Assembly (NCBI GenBank): GCA_001910725.1
Contig: MJGA01000004.1
Coordinates: 992,001-1,056,000, forward strand
Length of the DNA stretch: 64,000 nt
Direction of reading: 5' to 3'
Source of the DNA: Phanerodontia chrysosporium
Lineage: Eukaryota; Basidiomycota; Agaricomycetes; Polyporales; Phanerochaetaceae
Shown: one piece after another, positions 1 through 14,169 of the stretch
Layout: each line of letters opens with the position of its first letter
How positions within the stretch are numbered: the first letter of the stretch is position 1
Made by a program: the position numbers and the translations under genes
Notes under the pieces: model-generated
What the model was told of the DNA's origin: nothing
The model's database searches: none
Seen by the model: the letters and a program-made list of their open reading frames with translations, nothing else

Positions 1-1905
1 TGAGCAACCAATCCTTGTCATGCGGTTTCGCGACGGCGTCATGCAGGTCCAGAGCTCGTGTCAGCATGAACGCTTCCAGTGACGTCCATCCATGGGGGGA
101 GTAGTGTGCCGGCAAGGACGTGTACGTCTGCAGCGCGCTTGCCAGCCGGCCACGAACGCTACGAGGAAGTCAGAACAGCAGCATCTCAAGAAGGAGAGGG
201 CCGACTAACACGTCGAGCGCAGCCAGGCTGCCGTGCATCCGTAGCGCGAATTTCCGCCGCCCTGCGCTGGCATACAGTTCAATGGCGCGGTTGGTAAGGG
301 CAATGTACATCTCGAAGAAAGCCTCTTTGTCCTGCAACGCGTTCCGCAGTTCAGAGTGGGAGATGGTAGCCACGCTCTCCGGCGAGGCGCGTGCGTCTTC
401 AGGCCTGTTCTTTGGCAGAGCGTCCGAGAATGGTGGTTGGTTCGGCAGGAAGTCACAGTCAATGCCGAGTATGTCGAGCTACGATACTGAGATACTGTCA
501 AGAAGAAGAAGAAGCCTATGGCAGGCTCACCTGATGTCGTGCGAGTTCAACCAGTTCTCCTCGTACAGCATTATACGCAGCAAGGACGGGCTTGGTCATC
601 TCCACCGATTTCGCCCAAGCGTTGCACTGGTCGACCACGCTCAAAGCCGACGAGTATGTCCAAGACTCGATGAAATGCGGCGGGAGTTGATCCTATAAGA
701 CTATTCAAGTATGCATCGTGGCTGCAGGGAGATGTCTGACCTGAATCTCACGCAGTCTACGCCCAAAGGTCTGTAGGAAGGTGACGACCTTCCGACCAAC
801 CTCGACAACACGTCCCATGTTGCTGAGAATCCCGCACTGCCTGGCAAGCAGGTAAACGCGGAAGTCCAGGACAGATATTGAGTTTGCCAAGATGAGGTCC
901 CTGTATGGCTTTCGAGATACAGACAGCAGGGGAGCTGAGTCGTCGTTGCGGGCTGGACTGGCTAGTGTACCGAACCAAGAGAGGTTCTTGTCCCTTAATA
1001 CTTGGAAGAACAAGATCTCTAACTCGTCATAGACGAGCAAGGCTTCCTCGTGCAGGTTCATTCCCTCAAACGAGGATGCAAGGCTTTCCTAGCAGTCAAG
1101 CCTATTAGGAAGATGCTTCTAAGCAAGTCATTGATATTAAGCACCTTCAATATGAAGTATGTACAGAAGTTCCAACCAGGCATCTGCCTCTGACCCTCGG
1201 AGCGTCTGACTTCTTCCTCGCGCTGAGTGATAGCATTGTCGAAGGCAGTCAGAATGCCCTCCTTGATCTTGCTGATGAGCTCTGCCCACGCCGCGGGGTT
1301 ATCGTACTCAGGAGACCAGACCAACTGGACGCATCTTGAAGCGAGTGAGACTCTGGCAGCGTAATGCGTAGGGCACACACACCTGTCCTTCTTGTCGACA
1401 TTGAAGTCAGCCTTGATCTTGTCCAGCGCGGAAGCTTTCACTTGGAATAGCCTTCCACTATTCGACTTGGAGTCTGGGGGAACAATATGTACGATGAGCC
1501 ATTCCTGGTTCTTGCGCTGTACTGCCGCGCTATGCCAATCCTTGATCTGCCTCTTCACCGTATTCTTGTACGTTTCTGTATCCTGGGCAAACTCCTCAGC
1601 AGGAATCAAGTGCTACGGCATTTATCACGTACCTCACACACGACAATGTACGCGTTCAGCAGAGGCTTCTCCAATATCGTCTGGGGAACCTGAGACGTGT
1701 GCTCGTCTCGAAGCGCGTCGATTGCGACGAGGTCCACATGCAGCTCTTGTATCGTGCGTATGGTCGGCCGGGAAGCCGACTTCCAATGGAGATTTCTGAG
1801 CGGCAGTTGCGCCAGAAGAGCCGCATACACTTGCTTCCAGTGGTCGGTAGACAGGAAAGACGGCGGAGCTGTGTAAGTGATCGTCACTCGTTGTGGTCCA
1901 GACAT
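1..1905 (-). CDS. TRS130: TRAPP II complex subunit TRAPPC10/Trs130 (5' part, cut by window edge)
   Basis: TRAPPII tethering-complex subunit acting in Golgi and endosomal traffic with Ypt/Rab GTPases (family knowledge). Seven exons can be read: 1905-1633, 1582-1383, 1334-1145, 1088-741, 692-531, 478-210 and 158-1; phases are consistent and the introns are 48-56 bases. About 533 N-terminal residues of an expected 1,100-1,500 are present, the rest lying beyond position 1. Recognition rests on characteristic stretches: RPTIRTIQELHVDL near residue 50, VKRQIKDWH...NQEWLIVHIV near 105, KASALDKIKADFNVDKKDRC near 140, QRQMPGWNFCTYFILKESLA near 210, and FEGMNLHEEALLVYDELE followed by FFQVLRDKNLSWFG. 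No domain beyond the conserved N-terminal Trs130 region is visible. The next gene upstream, ALG3, is on the same strand with 220 bases between. The start at 1905 is the first ATG ahead of the conserved block. Confidence 0.9.
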
Positions 1906-2125
1906 GATGGCTTTAGAATATGAAGCTCTATCGTAGCGTGGTAGAAAGCACTAGCAGTCGTTCAGAATGTCAGAGCATGGGGTATGATGTGGTGGTGGTA
2001 TCGTCAAGAGTGAGTCTCTTCCGCATCGGGCGCTTTCTGAACGCACCGGCGTCCTGGCGCACTCACGCCTCCACGCTACGGCCAAGAACACAGTAGAGAA
2101 GCATGTCTATTTCTATCTCTATACT

Positions 2126-3650
2126 TCAAGAGTCTGAATTATGCGATGGAACGTCCTTTCCCTCAGGGTACCCAAAGAAAACGCCGATTACAAGCAACAA
2201 ATTCGCGCCGCACAGAACAGCAGAAGAAACGGTGGTGGATGGGTACACATTCCACGCATACTCCACACCGAAAAGCAGCGCGAGCCTGGACGCGACAGGT
2301 GAGTCTGCGTTATCAGCGTGTTGGAGGCAACTCACTTCAACGGTGCAGGGTACCGGGTTCTCCATAAGAGGAAGGGTATCTGCTGAGCGTACCACGAATA
2401 AAATTGGTAGTGCAGTGAACGAGCGAATAGTATTCCAACGAGGTTTGACGTGAAGAGGACCGTCACGACATCTGCATTCATAGTTGAGTGAGGGAAAAGA
2501 TGAGACAAATTATCGTACATACAATCTGCAGTGGTAGGCACGAGGCCTGGCGGCGACATCGGCCTGCGTAATGTTCTTTTCACGACTTCCAACGCGCCCC
2601 CATCTCTTCTGCACCATGCGAACCCAAAAATTACCAGTGTCATGAGGTGACAGACTAACAGCGTCCTGGCCCACGCGGTGCTGAGGAACGTCTCCTCTGA
2701 CACGAAACGCCAGTTGACGGTCCACTTGTATAGGAATTGCCTAGAGAATTCGAAGGCATTGCTCACGTATGAGCGAGGGTACTCTTGTATGAATGGCCAT
2801 CCAAGGGCGATCTGAGAGAACGCAAGAAGTCCGAGGGCCCCGACGGTATGGAGCAGACCTCTACGCCTGACAAGGACTACAAGAATGCCAGGGAGATACA
2901 GCAGCGCGGACATCTTGACTGACACGGCGGCGCTGTGTTCCATCAGAGAAAGCGACGCTGAGAGCTCGTATGCAACGCACCTGAATAGCATGATGCCTAA
3001 TGAATCATACCCACTAGCGAATGCCAGAACAGCCGCTTGAGACCCCAGCACTTCCCAGCAGTCATTGAACAAACGAAGAGCGTATATGGAGTGGAGCCGC
3101 TTGCTTAGAGGGAGTAGCATGAGCACCCAGTTCGAGACGTTTCCTGCCTTATAATAGATGGCGCATGTCGTGGTAAGCATGGCGATGTAGAGGAGACCGT
3201 AGATCTGTTGGGCCGTCTTCAGGTTGGTTCCTGATTCTGTCAAGCTATGCAGGACTTTGTGGATATAGACATGTCCGGCTGGATAGCTTTTGGAGGGATG
3301 AGCACAAGCAGCAATTCAATCATACGGAACTTACACGAGAGGTCCTGTAGGCCCAGAGATCAGAGAGTAGTCTCTTTCTCCTTTGAGATATAGTTCCAGC
3401 TGGTACATGTACGTCTCCCAGTCAATTTCAGTGTCTGATAAAACACTAACATGAGTCCTCAGCAGACCACGGAACAGCAGGTCGCACATGGTATGAAGCG
3501 GATGATGAGCTGAGTGAGGACAGCATCACCGAGGACAACCAACCCTGCAAGGGTGAGAAAGTAGCGCGAGTCTGTGAGCAGACATTTGAAGTACTGGAGG
3601 AGGTCGCCTGAAGATCTAATAGAGGCCAGTGACGGTGAGGAGGAAGACAT
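2126..3650 (-). CDS. ALG3: Dol-P-Man:Man5GlcNAc2-PP-dolichol alpha-1,3-mannosyltransferase
   Basis: ER membrane enzyme that adds the first dolichol-phosphate-mannose-dependent mannose to the lipid-linked oligosaccharide during N-glycosylation (family knowledge). Four exons: 3650-3488, 3434-3335, 3286-2336 and 2285-2126, giving 457 residues, normal for ALG3. Visible family signatures are [20 protein letters not shown] with its lumenal acidic residues, GPTGPLVYPAGHVY, and near the C-terminus [19 protein letters not shown] followed by a last hydrophobic segment. About ten hydrophobic stretches fit a multi-spanning ER glycosyltransferase. It is transcribed divergently from the FAR-17a-like gene across 194 bases. 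No frame problem is seen. Confidence 0.93.
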
Positions 3651-3844
3651 CTCCGGCGCCTACAAAGTCGGCCATGGCATCAGGTATCTGCCGTCATCAT
3701 GCTCGACACGCCGCGGCGAGCTCGGGATGCCTTCAGACTTGCGGTGTTGGCCTTTTGACCTGAAACCACATTCACTGCCGCATCGCAACGCATAGTTATC
3801 CCTTCAGCATCGTTATATCTACGAAAGTAGGAGCCACACTTCTC
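3651..3844. promoter_or_regulatory. Divergent promoter region, ALG3 / FAR-17a-like gene
   Basis: 194 bases separate the two divergent ATGs at 3650 (minus) and 3845 (plus), so both promoters must lie here or inside the genes. No convincing TATA box is visible. Shared regulation is an inference from spacing only. Confidence 0.5.
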
Positions 3845-4736
3845 ATGACTACGTTGAAGCTTGCCCCGGTGCTTCTCCATACAGCGGCGGCTGCAATTCT
3901 GGCGTACGCGTGGTTCGAGCTTGACCATCTCCCGAACAATGCCTTCGTGGAAAAGCAAAAGGGCGGTCACTTCCAGTTCTTGACTATCCAGGGGTGAGTA
4001 ACGCGATACGTTTGCGGAGTGGGTCAACTAACTCTTGCGTACAGGCTCGTGGCGGCTTGGGTGACTATGGCCCTGAGCTTCTTAGCGGACCTCTTCCCCT
4101 CGGTTGAAGGTAGGTTGTGTAGCTGTATATGCGAGACACATCTGAGCGTGATAATTATAGTCATACGCAAAGCCAAACGTGCCGTCTTCATGATTGCAAT
4201 GCCGGTGCGTACTTCAGCTCAGTCTCATAATCGCTTTGTTGACCCTCTACGCAGCTGGCAGCAGTCATCTCCACCATCTACTGGGGGTTGCTCCTGTTTA
4301 TGCCCCATCTCATTTTGAGGGCACCCGAACAAGGAGAATGGCAGCCGAATGTCCCGACCGACGACGTACCTGATCTTATGCGGGTACCTATTAAGCTCGA
4401 TCTCGCCCTTCACGCTGTCCCTGGCACAGCGCTCATCATGGATTTCTTCCTCTTTGAAGTCAAGTATTCGAAGAAGACAGCGCGATACGGCGGAGCTCTT
4501 GTTGCCCTGCTGGCAACTGTCTGGTATTCTTGCTGGGTGGAATACTGCGCGTCTCACAACGGTATATGTAAGTATTTCACATAACTTCAAACCGTCTGCG
4601 TCTGACCTGAGTCTCTTCCTCAGTTCCGTACCCCTTCCTCACCTTTAATCCTTTCCCTATCCGGGCTGCGATATATGGTGCAGCGGGTGCTTTCGCATAC
4701 CTAGTGTTTCAGGCACTCAACTGGGTTCATACATGA
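3845..4736 (+). CDS. FAR-17a/AIG1-like membrane protein (FAHFA-hydrolase fold)
   Basis: Five exons (3845-3993, 4045-4109, 4161-4204, 4255-4567, 4624-4736) encode 227 residues with about six hydrophobic segments and no signal peptide. The length, topology and motifs match the AIG1/ADTRP/FAR-17a family (PF04750), whose animal members hydrolyse fatty-acid esters of hydroxy fatty acids using an intramembrane Thr and His. Candidate equivalents are visible: Thr in GGHFQFLTIQG near residue 48, and His in LDLALHAVPGTAL near residue 131. The first intron carries a textbook branch site (ACTAAC) at about 4027. Activity in fungi is inference; only the fold and the two candidate catalytic residues are supported here. 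Confidence 0.8.
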
Positions 4737-5076
4737 ACGTAGAACTAGAATTGCTGCATAGATATAAAGCCTATACAAGGCCTACACGCCTTATTCTGTG
4801 CTTTCAATCGTATTTATCAGTCATGCAGTGATCTCAAGCACCAACGAAACAGTATGACAGCCGATGGTCGAGCCGCGATATACCGCAAAAAAACTAAAGC
4901 GCGTTGCCGGGCGCCACCACGGCGCGATCTATCGGGATCCGCGACGCGTTGATGCGCCAATCACGTTTAGATCGAGATCTGCTCGAATCCCTCTGACTCG
5001 AGCGCATGCCCTGCAACTTTTCGAACCTTTGCACTTGACTTGCATTCCCATCCTCATTTCCTTACGGTGCATAGCC
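4737..5076 (+). promoter_or_regulatory. Upstream region of argininosuccinate lyase with GCN4/CPC1-like half site
   Basis: Non-coding 340 bases between the FAR-17a-like stop and the ARG4 start. A TGACTC hexamer lies at 4994-4999, about 80 bases before the ATG. TGA(C/G)TCA is the known binding site of the general amino-acid control factors Gcn4/Cpc1, so this five- to six-base match fits the gene's role, but such a short match may be chance. Confidence 0.35.
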
Positions 5077-6859
<1,783 letters not shown>

Positions 6860-7271
6860 ATCAAATACGGGTCCCCTGTTTATCGTCCCTGTACATCTAT
6901 TGTAGACTCTGTACGCAATCCCGTGTATTCTTGCTGTTCTGGCTGCGCGGTGCCTGTCGGCACCGCCTCTGTTTGCTCCCGCACGGCGTGCGCTGCCTTG
7001 AAGGCCGAGACTTGGGCGCCTCTGCTGTGCCGCGAGTTCGTATTGGCTGGTGGCAAGCGCTACCATCAACTGCTTCGGTGTAGTGGTGATTGGATTCAGC
7101 AACACCGCCCCCCTCGCCTCGCCTCATATTCCTACCCTCCACCTCATACCCTACTTCCTCCACCGCAGCATTGATTGCTGCGACGCCCTTTCCTCTTTCT
7201 GTCCAACTCATATAGCATCGCCTACGCCAACCTATCCTCCTCCCACGTAACCCTAACGACTACTAGCAAGA
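6860..7271. other. Intergenic, ARG4 3' end to syntaxin 5' end
   Basis: 412 bases with no gene. The second half (7100-7260) is rich in CT and CCTCC tracts, a common fungal promoter and 5'UTR composition, just ahead of the syntaxin start. No TATA box is seen. Confidence 0.4.
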
Positions 7272-8612
7272 ATGGCCCGAGACAGACTGGCAGCCCTGAG
7301 GGTGCGTTGCAGTGCCCTTGTCAACGTGCGGTGCATCGTGCTCACTGACGTCCGCAGGCTCAGCAAGGTGCCACGAACAGGTGTGTGGCTCGCGGCCATA
7401 GCGGCGTCGCATTGTTGAACAGCGCGCGAGCAGCGACTCTTACCCCATGCAAGCAACGGGCGGCGCGAACCCGTACGGGTACGACAGTCAAGCGAGCCTT
7501 GACTCGACCGCAAAGGACAGCAACGTCAACCTTGCCGGCGACAGCATGGCCAGCTTCTACAGCGAGGTACGCCCGCACCGCGTCTTCGCTCGGACCGGGC
7601 ATCTCATGACCAACCTCGCCAGATCTCCTCCATCCAAGACGAGCTTCGCACATACAACGACAACGTGCAGCGGATATCGGACCTGCACAGCCGGTCGCTC
7701 AACAACACTGATGATGCTGCCGCGCAGCGCTATACCCAGCAGCTCGAGGACCTCGTCGCGGACACTAGCGCGCTCAGTAACGTCTTAAAGCGCCGCATAA
7801 AGGCCTTGGAGAGGCAACCGGGAAGCGGGAGGGATGGTCAGATTCGGAAGCAGCAGGTGTGTGCTGAGTGCGCGTAGGGTGCGGTGGGCAGATTTGACCG
7901 TGCCGCTCTCGTCAGACTGCGCTTGTGAAGCAAAAGTTCGTGGAGGCGATCCAGAACTACCAGACGGTAGAACAACAATACCGGACAAAGTATAAGCAGC
8001 GGATGGAGCGTCAGTTTAAGATCGGTGCGTGCAATTAGTTGTGTTTCGGGACGTTGTCTGAAAGCGTTCCGTTCATCGTCCGTAGTGAAGCCCGATGCGA
8101 CACCCGAAGAAATCAAGGCCGTCGTGAACGATGATTCTGGGGGCCAGATCTTCAGTCAGGCTCTGCTGAACTCAAACCGGTATGGCGAGGCGAAGTCTGC
8201 CTACCGCGAAGTGCAAGAGCGGCACGAAGACATCAAGAAGATCGAGAAGACCTTGACTGAGCTTGCGCAATTATTCAACGACGTAGGTATTATCCGGTTT
8301 GTTAGGGATGTGGATGCTGACACCCGCGCAGATGAGCGTCCTCGTAGAACAACAAGACGAGACGATAAACGTTATTGAGGCTACAGCTGCAGAGGTGGAG
8401 AAGGATACTGAGGTTGGGTAAGTATAGTGTCAACCACCTGCTTTCTACAATGCTCACCTTGGTCTAGTCTTCAATACACCGAGAAGGCCGTTGAGTCTGC
8501 TCGCTCCGCACGCAAGAAGCGCTGGATATGCTTCGTCTTGACTCTCATCATCCTTGCAATTGTTGGAATCGTCGTCGCCATTGCTATTGTCAAGGCCGTC
8601 AAGAAGAACTGA
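7272..8612 (+). CDS. Plasma-membrane syntaxin, Qa-SNARE (Sso1/Psy1 type)
   Basis: t-SNARE for exocytic fusion at the plasma membrane. Eight exons (7272-7301, 7358-7380, 7434-7566, 7623-7856, 7916-8024, 8086-8282, 8332-8417, 8468-8612) give 318 residues. Order: a short glycine/glutamine-rich head, an Habc three-helix region (about 65-190, starting ISSIQDELRTYNDNVQRI), a SNARE motif (about 215-275), and a C-terminal transmembrane anchor ICFVLTLIILAIVGIVVAI ending in KKN. The zero-layer Gln lies in MSVLVEQQDETINVIE, typical of Qa-SNAREs. An arginine/lysine cluster (RSARKKRW) precedes the anchor as in Sso proteins. All exon phases agree. Confidence 0.93.
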
Positions 8613-9695
8613 ACTCTAGTTGCCTCTGCCACTTCACTCCGTGCATCCGTTACTCAGGGACTTCTTGGCTTTGTAGCATATATTATTCGTGTGTCTTTCT
8701 TCGCTCGGACTGTCTGCCTCCCTTATGTTCGCCTTCTAATTCTCCCATCTCTTCACCAACCCACGTCTTGTACGTCGAGCGCGTGTCCCTCTCGTCTCGG
8801 AGCTCTGGCGCGACCTGTACCCACTGACGTCTGCGGTCAATATACATCTACGTGGCTGATACCCTTTACATGATGCACGCTTGAAACAAGTGAGGCGGGC
8901 GATGCAAGCGGTGAAACACGACGTCACAGCAAGCGTCCAGACCAACATTCCACGAAGAGACAAATGAAGTGTCGGAACAGTGGTGTATATCTTCTATCGC
9001 AGCTCGGCTGTCGGGGAGACCTCGCCGCCCGCTATCGAAGGGTGCCAGCGAAGGGGTTAGCAACAAGGGACCCTTGTTCGCTGTTGTGCACCAGCAGATG
9101 TGTGTTGCCGGAGGAAGGCGTGTGGCAGATGCGAGCAGCTCCTGGAACGGCATCCGGAGGGACGACTCACCGAAGAGGCCTGGACTGCCCATGTCCAGCC
9201 GCCACCCCACACCTCCGTCGTTCACTTCGCCTTCTGCCGGATTTGAAGGAAGCTGACAAGGTTTGACAAAGCGGGGAGACGGAGGTTGTCTAGAGGTAGA
9301 TCTATGTTGCGGGCGGCTTCTGTCGTCCCGCGTCCGAGGCCCCGATGCTGCGGGTCATCGTTCTTTTTTCGCACAGCAGACAAATTTCAGCGAGACAGGC
9401 GGTTCTGCCCGCACAGGCCTGTGCCCCCGGGGTATGGCTGGGTGCAAGAGGGAGCGGGATGCGGCGCGGGGGCTGGCGTCGCCTCGGGGCCTTGCTGGCA
9501 CATTCTTCACGGCTGGCGAAAAAGCAGTGCAGAGCAGATGAGTGAGAGTGGCTGCCGAAGGCGGGACGGTTCGCAAATCAAAGCCGGAGTCGGACGCAGC
9601 GGGTCGATCGGCCACAGGGATCGGGCGCTCCTGTAACCTGGCGATTGCCACGTGCTGGGCCTTGGGTGAGCTGACGCGTCCCACCCAGAGCCCTG
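8613..9695. other. Intergenic stretch, nothing recognised
   Basis: About 1.1 kb between the syntaxin stop and the TATA box of the AN1 gene. Several open frames exist but their translations are compositionally random, change frame without splice sites and show no domain. I see no RNA gene or repeat. Confidence 0.4.
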
Positions 9696-9703
9696 TATAT
9701 AAA
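9696..9703 (+). promoter_or_regulatory. TATA box of AN1 zinc-finger gene
   Basis: Perfect TATATAAA 207 bases before the ATG of the AN1 protein, followed by a C-rich, CA-rich leader. This suggests a long 5'UTR, possibly with a leader intron (GTGAGC at 9818). Confidence 0.55.
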
Positions 9704-9909
9704 CCAGCACCCCTTGTCCTGACTCACTCCCCCTCACAACACATCCATCCAGCACCCGCCGTCCCTCCTCTCCGCTCGGACGTCCAGCCCAGCAGCTCCC
9801 CATCTTCACCACACACAGTGAGCACGCCGACCCTGCGCTGATTGTGTGGTCCCAATGCTAATGAACCCTTGACACAGCTTTATCGAGCACACGACTTACC
9901 TCTACCACT

Positions 9910-10195
9910 ATGCCGGCAAAGAAGCGCTGCCAATTCGAGTCCGAGACTCGCTGCAACCAGGCCGCACTCCGCCTTGTTGGCCAGTGCCCCCACTGTCGCG
10001 CAGAGTTTTGCGGCACAGTACGTCCTCCTTATCGGTCGCAATGTGGCGCCCCCGCTAACTCCTCAACTACAGCACCGTATGCCGGAACACCATAACTGTC
10101 AGAACTTGGAGAGCTGCAGGCAACAGGCGTTTGAGAAGAACAAGGCCAAGCTGGAGAGTGAACGGACGGTCGCATCCAAGATGGCCATGGCATGA
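9910..10195 (+). CDS. Small AN1-type zinc-finger protein
   Basis: Two exons (9910-10017, 10073-10195) encode 76 residues, essentially one AN1 zinc finger plus a charged helix. Metal ligands can be followed as C7, C15, C24-x2-C27, C32-x2-H35, H41-x-C43 in RCQFESETRCN...CPHCRAEFCGTHRMPEHHNC. The tail (LESCRQQAFEKNKAKLESER) matches fungal stress-related single-AN1 proteins related to the proteasome-associated factors Tmc1/Cuz1 (family knowledge). AN1 proteins of this size usually help clear damaged proteins. A strong TATA box upstream fits an inducible gene, which is inference. Confidence 0.85.
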
Positions 10196-11374
10196 CCGAC
10201 CTCCTCACTTGCTCAAGGCCCGTTCCCCCCTCATCGCTCACCTACTCCTCCCTGTTCACAGCCTCTTTCTTGCCCTCACTCCTTAATTTTGGGAGGTCGG
10301 TCACCCGTTCTGCCTGAGGGGTTCCCCTTCACCCGCGCTGCTTCACGATCTATCACGGACAGTCATGCATGATTTATACCACATCCCTACGTACTCCTCG
10401 CTTCCCTGGTCAGCGCTCCCCATTAGTCACATTCTGCAGTGTTCTTGGTGTCCATTAACGTATTATCACCCTACTGTACGGTACTATTAGAATAGCATTT
10501 CCATCTTTGTATATCTCGTACTCTGTGTGCGGCGTGTGAGCTCGATAAGATACTCACGAGAAACTCCATCGTACGCGAAACGCGGCATGGCCTCACAAAC
10601 GTTGGCGGTTGCGTGCGCGTTGCTCACGATATGCTCACGGTGTTGGTTCCCCGCGGATACACCGAGACCTACTCTACGCCCCGCATGCGCGGATCATAGT
10701 CGACCGTGCGCTTGCTCCTCGCGGTTCTTGGGTCGGATGTCTCTTCCAGCGTCAGCCAAATACAAATACGCAACGGTTTACAACGGAGCGTTGTCACACA
10801 GCTCGACTTCAGGCTCAGCGGCGGGTGTGGTTCGTAAGTTACCAGGGTCCGGTGGATCTTGTGCGCAAAAGCGCATCGCCTCCACTGCCCAGGGCCGACT
10901 CATGCGTATACGCGGATGCGACCGAGGCAGATGAACGGGCTAGCCAGACGGTCCATCCTGATAGAGCATTGATCTTGCGCCGTAAGACCTCCCAGTGACG
11001 ATTCTCGAGTGATTCCGGATTGCTCTTCGACGCAGCGGGGCACCGCAATAAAAGGGACCGCCCCCTCTCGCCCAGTCTTTCCCCGCATCCACCACATACC
11101 CCAACCCTGGTAGACTCATACCCCGAGGCCCCGCTGCACCTGCAGTAAGTCCCGGTGCAATCACATGCAGCCCCGCCCCGCTCACCACACGGTCGCAGCC
11201 TCGGAGCAACGCATATAATACCCTCGGTGCGTACTCCGCTTCGCGTCTGCACACGCTCGAGCACTGTGCTTACTCTCGCCCTGCATCGCGCGGGACACTG
11301 CTTTCTATTGATACGTCGGCACTGCCTGTCCATCGTGACTCATCACCATCCCCGTGCACCGCTCAACCCACACC
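10196..11374. other. Intergenic stretch, nothing recognised
   Basis: About 1.2 kb between the AN1 gene and aspartate aminotransferase. No frame has protein-like composition joined by plausible introns. The last 170 bases before the next ATG are rich in C and in CATCAC/CACC runs, as in a fungal 5'UTR. A weak TATA-like CATATAATA lies near 11212. Confidence 0.35.
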
Positions 11375-13352
<1,978 letters not shown>

Positions 13353-14169
13353 GCTAGGGATGGACATGAATGAATTCGGTGTATGTAAGATCGGAGGGTG
13401 TACAGTAAAATAGACGTGGCACGGATAACTCAGGGCGTGCGACGGTGACGTCACTGGCGGCGGCCCTGCCGAGGACGCCGGGGCAACGCGATTGGCTGGG
13501 CGGCAGCAGCCGGTGCTGCCATGTTCTGGATTTGGGAGGTGTGTCGGATGACGTCGCGCGTTGAGTTGTGCGCATCATTCCTAATCGCTGCGAAAAAACA
13601 AATCCCTGGCTTGTTCCTGCCCGACGACAAGTCTCTCTTCGAGCCTCGTCCTTCGCCGCCGTCCCGCCCCCGACGCCGTCCTGCTCTCCCTCGCCGACGT
13701 CCCCACCGTCCCCCGCACTCTGGGCACGTCGTCAAGCACGCCCTCCACAGCGTCAGACGGCACCCCGCACGCCCTCCTCGTCTCGTGTCTCACCCACCCA
13801 GCCCTCCGTCGCCCGCACGCTGCTCCAGTGCCCCGCTGCTCGCGTCTCGTCCTCCCCTCTTTCTACACACATATACGGCCGCGATCTCACCCGTAATCCA
13901 CAGGCTTTATGTGTCCTGTCTCTAGGCCGCACCGAACAGCATCTGCGCTACCTCCTTGCTGCGTCCGTGTTGTCTTGCGTCATAAGTAAACCCTGAGCGA
14001 ACCAGAACCCCAGTTGTCCTCGTGCTCTTCCTCGAACAACTGCCGTTCTCGTCGCATCTCTCTCTGTCCTGTCTTCTCTTGCCGCTGTCCTCCTCAGAGT
14101 ACGTCCTTGCCTCGATTCTCCTCGATTTAGCTCACCCCGCCCGTTCGCACCCACGTCCTGCAGCGTTTC
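13353..14169 (+). promoter_or_regulatory. Intergenic region with CT-rich promoter of the HEAT-repeat gene
   Basis: 817 bases. The right half (about 13,600-14,100) is strongly pyrimidine-rich on the plus strand, with dense CTC/TCCTC runs of the kind that precede fungal transcription starts. No TATA box or other gene is visible. Confidence 0.45.
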
